64,000 nt of DNA from Xiphydria camelus (taxonomy: Eukaryota; Arthropoda; Insecta; Hymenoptera; Xiphydriidae), in the NCBI GenBank assembly GCA_963678675.1, contig OY783192.1, positions 6,892,001-6,956,000 of the forward strand, given 5' to 3'. A program made the position numbers and the translations under genes. The notes under the pieces were generated by a model that worked only from the letters and a program-made list of their open reading frames with translations, searched no databases and was not told where the DNA came from. This document shows, in pieces, positions 45,329 to 56,912 of the stretch. Each line of letters opens with the position of its first letter. The first letter of the stretch is position 1.

Positions 45329-48300
45329 GGACGTGTCTTGCTATTGAGACAGTTACCTTACGAGATGCTTTCAGATTATCTTTAAAACCATAAAACGTGT
45401 TTACATAATTAAACTATTCAACGAAATCCAAGAAAGTTTAATAGCCCATAGTACATATTTCGTCTCCTAGCATCGCATCATTCGCTCGTATAATCGTATC
45501 GTTCGAAGCTCGTAAAATCCTTCATTCGAGAATTACCCGCCCGGGACACGATACGTCAAATTACATCGAGTTTTATGATTTCCCCCGCGAAGCTGGAGAC
45601 TTCCTTCTCGACGATGATTTATCACCCTTATCAAGCGTAGAGGAAGCAACGTCGCACTCGCTACACGCTACGCCGCTCGCGTGCACGCGAGAGAGTGTCG
45701 CGTACGTTCTCTCTTCTTTGTGACGCGAAACTCTTGGAGAGCCAACTCCGCACCGAGACGGCGTATAGGCTCGTAAGAGTAATATCCCGAAATTGATTTT
45801 GCAATATATTTGAAAGAAACGCGGGAAGAGATCGCAGGGTTCGAGTGTTTTTTTCCGATTCGTCATGGAGGAATTTCTCCCTCCTTCGATAATACAATCG
45901 GGAGCGAAATCAATTTCGAGAACTCAAAGTTCCGCCCGCGGTATACGCCTCTATAACAGCGCGCGACCTCGTAAATACACCTCGCGCATCGGAATCGCGA
46001 GCGCGCCACCCGATCGAACCTCTTCCCGATCCCTAAACTCCGTAGCGTCGTCGGTTTATCAGGCCGCGCCTTAATTATTACGAGACCGCCCCGGCGTAAT
46101 TTATGTGAAAATCGAATCAGGCCCGGGGTTTTTGTTATTTATATGCCTAATTTGGCGGCCGCTTCGGAAATTTCCCCCGACGTAAATAACGCGAGATTAA
46201 TCCTTAATCAAAGAGTTAAATTTCGGCTCTATTGTAGAACTTTTCATCGAGTTAACGTACCCTCGTTGCCCGAAATTTCAGCCGAGGTCCAACAGTTTCC
46301 CAAGGGTCTTAAAGACTCCGAAGAACGTTCGAAGCGTTTCCTTCCAATTACTCGTGGGCCGTTGGGTTCGTCGTTAACCCTTTAATTTCGGAGCAATCTT
46401 GGTTCGCCGTTTAAAATTCATTTATAAAGTGCAGACGGCGAGGTATAAAGCGCGAGTAAACGAGTGGAAAATGAAAATGTTGACTGCAATGCTGCTCGTA
46501 TGTATTATACGGTTATATTCGTGTACCGGAGATGCTGGACGGATCGTACGGTTGATCCGGGCGGCACCTGGTAACAGGAGACGCGACGCGAGGTTACACG
46601 GAGCAGACATTTCCAGGACGACGATATTAACGCCGGTTCGAAACGCGTGTAATTTCGATTCGAGCGAGTACCTATGACGCGCGTAGGTTGTGGTAATTGT
46701 CGTCGTGCTTCGCTACGTTCGCTCGCGAGAGTCGCGATGAGGAGCGGAACTTCTGAAAGCTCGACAAATTAGGAGCCCCTTGCCTTTGTTCACCTCCGGC
46801 GAGGGTACCGAGGCGAGGAAGGGCTGGGAGCCGTAAATTTTCATTATTTTCTAGTCAATGCCTCGTTTATATCCGCGACAAGCGAGATGGCGAGTCTCAC
46901 GTCCCGCGTTATTTTGCTCGCGGCGCGTCACTTTTGCCGGCTTTGAACCGAGCCTTCTCCTCAAATCTCTCCCGTTATTTCGATTTTCACCGTTCTCCCG
47001 AACTTACTCCGAGAGAGCGTTCCCGAAGCAATTTTGCTTCGAGTGCACTCTCTCTTCGGAGTTTCCGTCCCGAGTCATCGCCCGGTCGACCAAGGGGTCC
47101 TTTGGAAAGGAAAATACTCGCGCATTACGCTACCCCACGCTGAATTACTCACACCCCCGCGAAGACGAGAAGTTCGCCATTAAACAAGATGGGCGGGTAG
47201 GTGGGTAGATAGCGCTTGTACGCGCTTATTAATTGACGATTTATAATTGGCGAACTCGACTATCAGAGCGCGGGGTGCCGACGTTGCGGGCGCCGCGGGA
47301 TGTCGCGAAGGGTGGGGGAAGCTTTCATTCGCGTTTAATTAGTCCCTCGTAAGAATACGTAAGAAACCCGCGTAGCGCGAAGGGTCTTCCGACGAGTTAT
47401 GGGCGAGGCAATATTTCCTCCCGTGTACTTGCACTCGGTACTTCGTCCCCCTTCACCCCCTATCTATCTTATTGAAAAGGAAAAGACGAGAGTGCGATCT
47501 TCGTGAAAACACAAAGTCGTTTCGATCTTACAACCGGACTTTTTAGGATTACGAGCAGTGCCAAAGGTCGACGGGATCGTGCGTGGGAGAGTCGATCATT
47601 CCGCTAGATCGCTCGGGGCCACCCAGACTCCCGTCTAATTTATGGCCGGTTAATGTGGACCCCGGAGCACGAACGAAAGTCCTTCGGTAATGACGACGGT
47701 TAACCGCGACGGGACGCAACCCTTTGCTGTGCAATGGCTGCACGCGATTACGGGTACTCGAGGCAGAGTCACATAAAGACACCTTTTCAATAGAGTGATC
47801 GATTTCGGATAACGTGAGAATCCGACGATCAAGCCGCGCGCGTGATCAATGCGAAATTGGCGAAGACCGGCGGTCGAAGGACGAGGTTGCATCGTCTCTG
47901 AAGCGCAAAGCCGCGAGCGCAAGTGGGCGTCGAGGGCGGCTAACGAATGCCAGCCATCAGTTACTAATAACCAGCTCGGAGCTGAAATCGCTGGTCCGTG
48001 CCCCGAAATGAAATATCGCCATCAAAGGCCCCGAATTAAAGTAACCGAGTGTGTACCCAGCGGGGCGCCGGCCGTAAGAATGGGAGGGAGGGTCGACCCT
48101 ACTGTGGCAAGTATACGTATACGCGTTCACTGTTTTATTTTCCATACAGAATCTACGCGATATAACCCTTCGAGCAATCAAGGTCCGCGGGTGGAATTCT
48201 CATTTCGGGTAACGATTACCGCACTAAACGTCCGTCTACGCGCAGACGATTACGATCTCTTATCTCATCCGGAATCTTCGTAATATACGTCGGATATCGT

Positions 48301-49302
48301 GGTATACGTCGTGGAGTGCGAAGGGTAACGATCCGCCCACTTACTTTACCGGGAAACATCGTAGGTGTTCGTACTTCTGAGCTCTCTTCGAGTTCAAAAA
48401 GGTTACACCTATTCCGCATAGCGTCCGCATCGGTGGACTTTCATATCTTTCCTTATGGGACGTTTACGGAGAACTCGAAGGTGTAACTGGAAGTTTCTTT
48501 GATGTGCTTACGTCCGATTGTAAGGTATGGCTTTTGAAGTGAAAAGGACGTTTGCTATACGGCGAGTTACTAGGTTGAAAAAATAGACCATCTCGAGGAG
48601 ATGCTATAGGCTAAATATAGGAATTGAAGTAAAGTGGAAAATGCGGTCTTTTCAGTCTAAGGATCTTGAAAATAGCTCGTAGGAATTTTCCAGGTGATAG
48701 TCAATCAGAGCATACCGATTGATTAGATGAACATCGCTGAATCAGTATTCACTCCTCATTGGTTAATTATGTAATATCATTCAATAAACATTGAAGTTTC
48801 ATTGAACAACCACATATGTTGAACTAGTGTTACATGAAGAAAATTTAGTACTTTCTAAAAGTCAAAAAATCGAAATTATGCTACATATGTCATACGGATT
48901 GTAATAACTCTACTCAGAAAGCATCTACGATGCTGGAGGAAATTGTATTGGATTCAGCGGAATAATTTGAAGGCCGCTATCGTGCCCGAATTTACTGTAA
49001 GTACACAAAAAGTCTAATATCGCTCGAAATATTGTGTTGCCTATCAAATCCCTTTGAAATCGTCGGCATCGCCTGCGAGGTTCTCAAATTTATAGTAAAT
49101 TTTTCGATGATCAGATTGAAAAACTGCGCAGTAATAGCCTAGAAGTAATCTGATATGATCGATTAAAATTCATTACAGAGTGCATAAAAATAAATATTAT
49201 AGAAAACAAAATATTACAGCCCTACTAAATTGTGCCAATCTTGCCAACTTCGGACAATATTAAAACACAGCCCTCTGAAGCAGATGAAATTCTCAGTCAT
49301 TG
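45329..49302. other. CpG-rich block 45450-48450, no gene recognised, then AT-rich
   Basis: The block opens many overlapping frames, such as 46858-47208 (plus), 47650-47922 (minus) and 47849-48283 (plus). None has a recognisable domain, and the plus and minus frames are equally long, as expected from composition. 48500-49300 is AT-rich and plain. Confidence 0.45.
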
Positions 49303-49531
49303 CACTCAGAAACATTATTAGGTCTGAATGACAAAATAAGGCGTTTACTTATTACAATTAAAATACTAGTCGATTGATCCAAATATTTAGTTATTCTATA
49401 CAAATGTTTAATAATCTAACAAAAAAGTGGTCAGCTTAGTCAAACAGATGGAGAATCCATATTTCACGAAATGGTTTGGTCATCATTTCCAGAGGATCAT
49501 GATTTAATTGATCACGATATTTTTCTCAGTG
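49303..49531. mobile_element. CACTGAG-type MITE, sub-family A (copy 4)
   Basis: Starts CACTCAGAAACATTATTAGG and ends CACGATATTTTTCTCAGTG. It shares AATATTTAGTTATTCTA, AAGTGGTCAGCTTAGTCAAA, GAATCCATATTTCACGAAAT and GATTTAATTGATCA with copies 2 and 3. 229 bp. Confidence 0.8.
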
Positions 49532-50252
49532 TGATATATCCCTATTTTTTTCTATTTAATGCATTTATTACACGATAAAAAATTCTTCGATATGGACCCA
49601 TGTAAAAACTACTTTTGATATCAGATAACAATAGCGTAAGACTGAATGATAACAAATGTGGTAGGTACATACAGGTTCACACCGGTGGAATGTTAAAAAT
49701 TAACACCGATTTTTTTACTGCATATTGGAAAATATCAATAACTATCGAATGCCAATAACTTTCTGCAATGTATAGGGGAGCAGGGGGCAAACAGGACCTA
49801 CGGGGCGAATGGGACCGGGCCGATTAATAATTTACTATAAGTGATATCTACACCCCGAGGTCTTAAACTTGTAGAGTAGGAGACTCCCACGGGGTAACTA
49901 GCATATCGTCGCTGCCGTGGAAAAAACTTCCATGTGTGCTGAAATGTAAATTTTACAGGAGAGCAAAAAAACATTTTACCGTTGACATTTTTGAACTCAG
50001 TGTACATATTATAGAAGGTTTTATATTTTAAAAACCATAAATAAAGGAACAAATATATCACATAAGATATTCTTCTAGAAGGTGACACACACTAATACAA
50101 GGTGAATACACTAATTCGCCGTCAGATTGCTAAAAAACCCTACTTTCATAAAAATGTGCACATAGGAGATTTTTCCACGGAAGCGACGATATGCTTATTG
50201 ACGCTGCACGTGTAGTGAATAAGTGGTGATAAAAAAGTGAAAATAACGGTAA

Positions 50253-50409
50253 GGGGGCCGGTTGTATAAACGCGGTGAACTGTAGTTCGGCTTGAACTGT
50301 GGATCGAGCGTCGTTTTGGTATATTTTGTGTCACACAAAATATACTAAAACAACGCTCGATCTACAGTTCAAGCTGAACTACAGTTCACCGCGTTTATAC
50401 AACCGGCCC
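50253..50409. mobile_element. PIF/Harbinger-like fold-back MITE, GGGCCGGTTGT family (copy 3)
   Basis: GGGCCGGTTGTATAAACGCG then GTGAACTGTAGTTC at the left is inverted at the right, ending CGCGTTTATACAACCGGCCC. The arms are about 75 bases with few mismatches and meet at TTTTGTGTCACACAAAA. TAA flanks both ends (50250-50252 and 50410-50412). The left end has two extra G bases. Confidence 0.9.
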
Positions 50410-50902
50410 TAAGTGATCCAAAATATTTGATTTTTAGATGCCCGTAGCTTCTTACAAATAATAGCTATTCATTTTGGACTCCATGTGTTAAAAACTACAT
50501 GCTTTGGTATAATTTTTGAGATGTCGATCAAAACATAACCTCTAAGGATATGTCGGTAATGAATATTATTGCACTCTCTAAAGGACTTTTGGGCCGAGGA
50601 GGACCAGATCAAATGGGGTGATTAGGATCGGTCCTTATCGGTCCTTTATCCTTAAAATGTTCACTCACATATTCATAAATAATAACTCATCATTTTATTT
50701 ACAGATGGTTCGTACGTACAAAAGAACATGTCATCAAAAACCAAAATAATAAAGATTTTTTTTTACCTAACGGTATATGATATTCTATGATTATAAAACT
50801 AAACTATAAAAAAAAAGTTGTTGAACGTGAGGGGATCGAAAAAGTTCCTTATGGGGACAGTCAAAGTGTTAAACAATCTACCATGGTGAAACGGACCAAG
50901 TG

Positions 50903-50937
50903 GTCCCTTTCGCCCCACATACTGGGGCGAAAGGGAC
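50903..50937. repeat. perfect 14 bp stem, GTCCCTTTCGCCCC
   Basis: GTCCCTTTCGCCCC and GGGGCGAAAGGGAC pair exactly around a seven-base loop. The arm sequence recalls the GGGGCGAATGGGACC word near 49801. Confidence 0.85.
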
Positions 50938-51140
50938 TATTATCTTTACATCAAAATTAGTACTTATAGCTATATACTGAATAAGAATTAAACCTGTTTT
51001 TAAATAGTAATCGGTAAACAACATTCCCTAGTAGGTATGTATAATCCAAAAAAAAATTATGTATTTCTAACAAACTACTATATAAATATGGACAATATAT
51101 TCTCTTAAGAGGTCCCCTGTGCCTCCTCCTCCCCTTCCCC

Positions 51141-52135
51141 ATTTTGCGAAAAAAGTCCCGGTTTACTGTAATTCATCGCAACTAGAGTGTAACACGACTA
51201 TCTGGTACCTATACGAACGCGGGACGCGCACACGTTCCTATACACTCGAACGGGATCAGCACGTGCCTCGAACAGGTGTCTCGTAAGCTCATAATGAGGA
51301 GCCGGTCCCAGCTTCTGTTCGCACGCTTCTTCTCCGGTTGAAAAAAAATTTCGTTCGCGAAAAGAGGGAAAAAAAGCTGCGTACCCTCGCGCAGATGGCA
51401 CGCGGTGTCACGCGATTGCCCCGTCCGGTAACATCTCTCGCGCCACGCCTCATTCATTATCGTTCTTCCCTTCGCGCGCTCCTCGTGCGTATCGGTCTCC
51501 GCGCGGCATATTAGAGTCTCACGGCGTCATATTATCCTCACCGTGGCGTAATATAATGAGATTCAATTTCTTTTTGTATTGCAAATTGTATTCTTTCCAC
51601 GGCCCCGCCTACCGCGCGCGTACCGAGCTGTATGTAAATTGGAGAGTTTCCGGTTGGCTCACATAATAAACACGAATTAGGACTGGAATTTTAGGGGTCG
51701 TCGTGCAGAAGCATTGTAATCAGCGGCGCCGATACCCGCCCCTCCGCCCTTCGGTCCACTTCGCGCGTCTCTCGTCTCGCCCGTGCAACGTCTTCGCCCT
51801 CCCCCCTCTAACCCTGCTTCTCGACAACGTTGTATTCGCGGTACGTGCTCGGGGTTCGGTCCAAACGGCGTTCGTCAAGATTTCGCGTGCGCCGGCAAAT
51901 AAACGAAAAAAAAAAGGTATAAGTGCCGTTGTACTCACGGAGGATGTGTAAACATCTTACAATTATCTGCGGTCCGAGTTTAATTGGGGAATATGACGTC
52001 GTAGTTCGACATAAAGAAGTTAAATTTTTTCTATAATAAAATATTTATTATTATTATATTAGATTTATAACTTACTAGCAGCCCGTCCCGGCTTCGCAGG
52101 GGTAGATTGTGGATTGATTTTGTCCGTCCACCATT
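51141..52135. other. no gene recognised; CpG-rich 51200-51900
   Basis: Short overlapping frames on both strands, none recognised. The end (52080-52110, AGCCCGTCCCGGCTTCGCAG) is a phrase often seen at the edge of dispersed arthropod repeats and may mark the border of the element that follows. Confidence 0.4.
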
Positions 52136-52935
52136 GTTTAAATACATTTTTAATACAAAACTTTTAGTATTTTTCCCGGGCTACGCAATGGTCATATTGG
52201 ATTTGACCTTGACCATGACCTTCAAGGTTATATCAAGGTCAAATTAATTTTTTTTCACGTTCAAATGTGTCCTTGACCATTTTTTCCATGTTACCTTTAT
52301 TGTCAGCGGAGGTCAAATTTAGGTAAAGTATAGTTCGACTTTTTGAACACCCTGTATAAGATTTACTAACTCAGAAACCTTCGCGGATATGCGTCCAACT
52401 GTTCCCCAAATTTTCATCGCAATCGGATGAACGGTTTAGGAAGGCATAATAATCATCCGTACCGGTACGTTTTGAACACCCTGTATAAGATTTATTAACT
52501 CAGAAACCTTCGCGGGCATGCGTCCAACCATTTCCCAACTTTTCATCGCAATTGGATGAACGGTTTAGGAAGGCATAATAATCATCAGTACCGGTACTTT
52601 TTGAACACCTTTTATAAGATTTACTAACTCAGAAACCTTCGCGGGTATGCGTCCAACCATTCCCCAAAGTTTTATCGGAATCGGATGAACGGTTTAGGAA
52701 GGCATAATAATCATCCGTACCGGTACTTTTTGAACGCCCTGTATAAGATTTACTAACTCAGAAACCTTCGCGGGCATGCGTCCAACCATTCCCCAAAGTT
52801 TCATCGCAATCGGATGAACGGTTTAGGAAGGCATTTGATAATACCTTAAAGGTCACGGTCAAGGTCAAATCCAATACGACCACTGGGTAGCCAAGGGAAA
52901 ATCCTTAAAGTTTTGTATTAAACATTTTTCTCTAA
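52136..52935. mobile_element. inverted-repeat element enclosing a four-unit tandem array
   Basis: The left flank (AATACAAAACTTT, CGGGCTACGCAATGGTC, ATTGGATTTGACCTTGACCA then TGACCTT) is inverted at the right (AAGGTCACGGTCAAGGTCAA then ATCCAATA, CCACTGGGTAGCC, AAGTTTTGTATT). Between the arms lie four 129 bp tandem units. No coding frame. Similar phrases occur widely in arthropod repeats, but I cannot assign a class. Confidence 0.7.
52341..52832. repeat. tandem array, four units of 129 bp
   Basis: The word GAACACCCTGTATAAG or a variant starts at 52345, 52474, 52603 and 52732, with constant 129-base spacing. Each unit contains ACTCAGAAACCTTCGCGG, GCGTCCAAC and GGATGAACGGTTTAGGAAGG. The copies differ at a few percent of sites by eye. 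Confidence 0.95.
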
Positions 52936-53674
52936 AATGTTTTCCCGTTGAGATAATCCAGCTTGCGCGAATAGTATGCGCAGTAGCGCCACACACACAC
53001 TGACGCAGTCACATCTACATGACTTACGTCTGATGCTTAATATCCCAGGAAGGTCGTACCGCAGAGCCATAGCATCAAGAGACGCGGTAGTGTTTCGCGG
53101 CATGTTCATTCAAGTCGTCAGAACGACGCCGCCAGCGCTGTCGCCGCGAGCACCCGTGTATCTTTACAGGAAAAATGTCTGCCCCCCCTTCACCCCTCAA
53201 TTTTAACATCGAATTTTCTCAATAAATATACGGTTATAACCAAAACTATGCTTAGTTACGCCATATAAATCGACTATTCTCTATCGATAGAGACCAGAGT
53301 AAATGTTGTAAGTTACATATTAACAGAGATTTTTCCTTAGCAACGCGAAGCCACGCCCCTCGCCCCATTAAAGTCGAGAATCCGATTTCTCGGGCGATAT
53401 ATATATGTAAAAATGTCACAAAAATTCCGCCTGTCTTCGGCGGTATTCGGCCATGGTCGGTAATGTGTACACAGATGCGGCCACACGCATACGCCATCAA
53501 AAATGTATGTGAGAGTGTGTGAGAGAATATATTCTTTGAATGTTTAGTTGTTTTTCAAAATTTAAAAATATTTCCATTCGCGAAACGATTTCCCTCGCAT
53601 TTTTTCGGTCCTCGGACGCGCTTGTTAATAAAAAGTACAAATTCAGTGTAATCGGAGTAGTGAATCTCAATAGT
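52936..53674. other. no gene recognised
   Basis: Mixed sequence with a short GT-rich patch near 53510. Nothing recognised. Confidence 0.4.
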
Positions 53675-55280
53675 GGTGAATGTGACAGACGCTCTGACAG
53701 CTAGCTATTATCAAATCGTTTAGATTTTTTTTTAATAATCAAGACAGTGCCCGGAAGCAGTGTCATTTTTCTCTGGTTGCTGGTGCATGAAGAGCAGGAA
53801 AGGAGACATCTGTATCTCGGAAGAAGTGGCATCAGATAAGTTACTTCCTAACTGACTGTCTTAACCTCATTTTCATCCCTTATACAGAACAAATATCTTT
53901 GTGGTTATTCTATTTTTTGTTTTCAGCGCCATACGAGAACGGGACGGATTGATGGAAATTTGATTTTTCTTCGCAGTCAAAAATCAACCTAGGTAGAAAA
54001 GAATTCTCTAGAATTGCGGTACAATGCCACGGTATGAATATCAGGTTCTACCGACATGACATGCTTCGACAAGGTCTGTATCAACTTTAGCGGTATATTG
54101 GGGGCACTGCACTAATCCTGTGGCACATTTTTCTATCTGGGAAAGCATATTATTATGGTAGTACAGCTGTACAGCGTTCCGATAATATACCGTCTTCCCG
54201 TAATGACAGTATACATGCATTTTTTACCTCCAATATATGCCTGAATTAAAAATCTCTAGAACTCTGCGGTACAATGCCACGGTAGGAATATCAGGTTCTA
54301 CCGACATGACATGCTTCGACAAGGTCTGTATCAACTTTAGCGGTATATTGGGGGCACTGCACTAATCCTGTGGCACATTTTTCTATCTGGGAAAGCATAT
54401 TAATATGGTAGTACAGCTGTACAGCGTTCCGATAATATATAATTGGAACTTTTGATAATACGAAAGGGGGAATATATCGATAAAGAAAAGATAATAAAAT
54501 AATTACTTCATTATTGTAATCCAATTCTATCGTATCTCCTACTTTTCTACCACGGCTTTCCCAGATAGAAAAATGTGCCACAGAATTAGTGCAGTGCCCC
54601 CAATATAATGCTAAAGTTGATACAGACCTTGTCGAAGCATGTCATGTCGGTAGAATTTGATATTCCTACCGTGCCATTGTACCGCAGAGTTCTAGAGATT
54701 TTTAATTCCGGCATATATTAGAGGTAAAAAAAATGCATGTATACACTGTCAGTACGGGAAGACGGTATATTATCGAAACGCTGCACAGCTGTACTACCAT
54801 AATAATATGCTTTCCCAGATAGAAAAATGTGCCACAGGATTAGTGCAGTGCCCCCAATATACCGCTAAAGTTGATACAGACCTTGTCGAAGCATGTCATG
54901 TCGGTAGAACCTGATATTCATACCGTGGCATTGTACCGCAATTCTAGAGAATTCTTTTCTACCTAGGTTGATTTTTGACTGCGAAGAAAAATCAAATTTC
55001 CATCAATCCGTCCCGTTCTCGTATGGCGCTGAACACAAAAAATAGAATAACCACAAAGATATTTGTTCTGTATAAGGGATGAAAATGAGGTTAAGACAGT
55101 CAGTTAGGAAGTAACTTATCTGATGCCACTTCTTCCGAGATACAGATGTACCCTTTCCTGCTCTTCATGCACCAGCAACCAGAGAAAAATGACACTGCTT
55201 CCGTGCACTATCTTGATTATTAAAAAAAAATCCAAACGATTTGATAATAGCTAGCTGTCAGAGCGTCTATCACATTCACC
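53675..55280. mobile_element. 1.6 kb fold-back element with arms of about 750 bp
   Basis: The left arm (53675 to about 54438) and the right arm (about 54557 to 55280) are inverted copies, beginning GGTGAATGTGACAGACGCTC at the left and ending GTCTATCACATTCACC at the right. Only about 120 unpaired bases lie between them. Within each arm a segment is present twice as direct repeats 250 bases apart (GCGGTACAATGCCACGG at 54016 and 54266), so it occurs four times in all. No coding frame survives; a 96-codon minus frame (54291-54581) crosses arm and centre. It resembles Foldback-type elements in layout; the superfamily is unknown. Confidence 0.9.
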
Positions 55281-55438
55281 GAGCACTGTCACAATAGTTC
55301 ATTCGTCGAGCTGGATCTAGCTAATTGTACGCTGAAACATGCCCAAGTCGTATTCAGCCTTGAGAAGATTTATTTTCAATATTGGATCAAAGGTACGGCA
55401 ATCCTGTTGCTTCAACTTCCAGGTATATTAATTGTAAG

Positions 55439-56125
55439 TATTACTGGAGAACGAGTGGGTTAAAAGATTTTCGTGAACTCACAATTTTCTGATATGTCAT
55501 TTCGTACAGGTGCAACCGAAGAGGATCTAGCTCGTGTCCTGTCCGTAAAAAGATGACTCGATGGACATCGGAGAATGTCAGGCTTGTCACCGAGCGCCTA
55601 TTACCTACGGTAGGTACATTAATTGCAATACGCGCTTCTCGTTTCACTCAACTATTCCAGCGTTAAATAACTTTTACTTCTTTCAAGGTAATCACCTTTT
55701 ATGAACTGTTCGTGGTAGGAGGCAGCGATCGATAATAGAGACTCGTCGTAGACAAGTTCGTCTATTAAAACTAAAAGGCAATTGGTGTGCAACTGGAACA
55801 TCATCGCAGGAATAATTTGTCTACGATTAGTCACAATCATTGATCGTTGCCCCCTACGATCAACAATTCGTATAAGGTAAATGCTTTGAAAGAAGTAAAA
55901 GTTACTTAGAGCAGGAATAGTTTAAACGAAAATCGCATATTGCAATGAAAGTACTATGGGTGAAAGGCGCTCGGTGACAAGCCTGACATTCTCCGATCCA
56001 TCGAGTCATCTTTTTACGGACAGGACATGAGCTAGATCCTCTTCGGTTGCACCTGTACGAGATGACATGTCAGAAAATCGTGAGTCTTCATGAAAATCTT
56101 CTAACCTACTTGTTCTGCAATAATA
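55439..56125. mobile_element. 687 bp fold-back element
   Basis: The left arm starts TATTACTGGAGAACGAGTGG and the right arm ends CTACTTGTTCTGCAATAATA. They pair through GTGCAACCGAAGAGGATCTA and ATTCTCCGATCCATCGAGTC-type words to about 55606 and 55963, roughly 165 bases each. A further inner pair (AACTTTTACTTCTTTCAAGG and GAAAGAAGTAAAAGTT) lies inside. Many arm mismatches make it older than its right neighbour. The 62- and 68-codon minus frames inside are not genes. Confidence 0.85.
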
Positions 56126-56218
56126 CACTTAGTAATAAAAAGCTATTCTCCTACATGTACGTATTCTCCTCATGAATAAATTCCAAAAAGTAGTGAAATC
56201 CCCCCACAAAAACAGATT

Positions 56219-56912
56219 CTCTGTAAAAAAAAGTCGGCATGTTCATTCAGTGCCAACAAAAATTGATACGTAAAATACTCTCCAAAAAAGATTTGAAATC
56301 AATTAAGATCGCCATGTTCAAGAGTTATATATAAAAAGTAAAAGGCATCATTTGAAAGGGAAATTATTGTAAATCAAGTGACTACAAAATTCGGCTAAAA
56401 AAATTTATTAAAAAATTTTAATAAAAAAGAACTTGCCGCGTTTTTTCCCTTCAAAATAAAAAATTCAGACAGAATTATACTCGATGTTTATGCACTTATG
56501 ATTTTAAATAAATTCATACACTCATATGATACCACCAGTATACCAAATGTCGTACGAGAAACTGATCAGGCGGGGGCCTTCTGAATTTCTCTGAATTTGA
56601 CTTCGGCAGTGCAATTTATGAATCACTCTAACACCGTCCAAGCACTACCAATTATTCGGTATAGTGGACAAAATATGAAAACTTAAACGCGGCAAGTTCT
56701 TTTTTATTAAAAATTTTTTATACATTTTTTTAGTCGAATTTTGTAGTCACTTGATTTACAATAATTTCCCTTTCAAATGATGCCTTTTACTCTTTTTATA
56801 TATAACTCTTGAACATGGCGATCTTAATTGATTTCAAATCTTTTTTGGAGAGTATTTTACGTATCAATTTTTGTTGGCACTGAATGAACATGCCGACTTT
56901 TTTTTTACAGAG
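56219..56912. mobile_element. 694 bp fold-back element with near-identical arms
   Basis: The left arm (56219 to about 56440) and the right arm (about 56690 to 56912) start and end with CTCTGTAAAAAAAAGTCGGC and its inverse. They differ at only a few positions over about 220 bases. The centre is unique. The high arm identity suggests recent insertion or arm homogenisation. No flanking duplication could be fixed. Confidence 0.9.

Larger units (their letters stand above)
49775..51140. mobile_element. old GGGGAG-type element with GGGGCGAA motifs and a nested MITE
   Basis: The left end reads TA then GGGGAGCAGGGGGCAAACAG, followed by GGGGCGAATGGGACC. Related words recur inside (CTTTCGCCCCACATACTGGG near 50908) and a diverged counterpart, GGTCCCCTGTGCC then TCCTCCTCCCCT, lies near 51112-51136. 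Subterminal arms at 49901-49939 and 50155-50194 are inverted (GCATATCGTCGCTGCCGTGG and its inverse). A Harbinger-like MITE (50253-50409) is inserted. The right boundary is uncertain. Confidence 0.5.
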
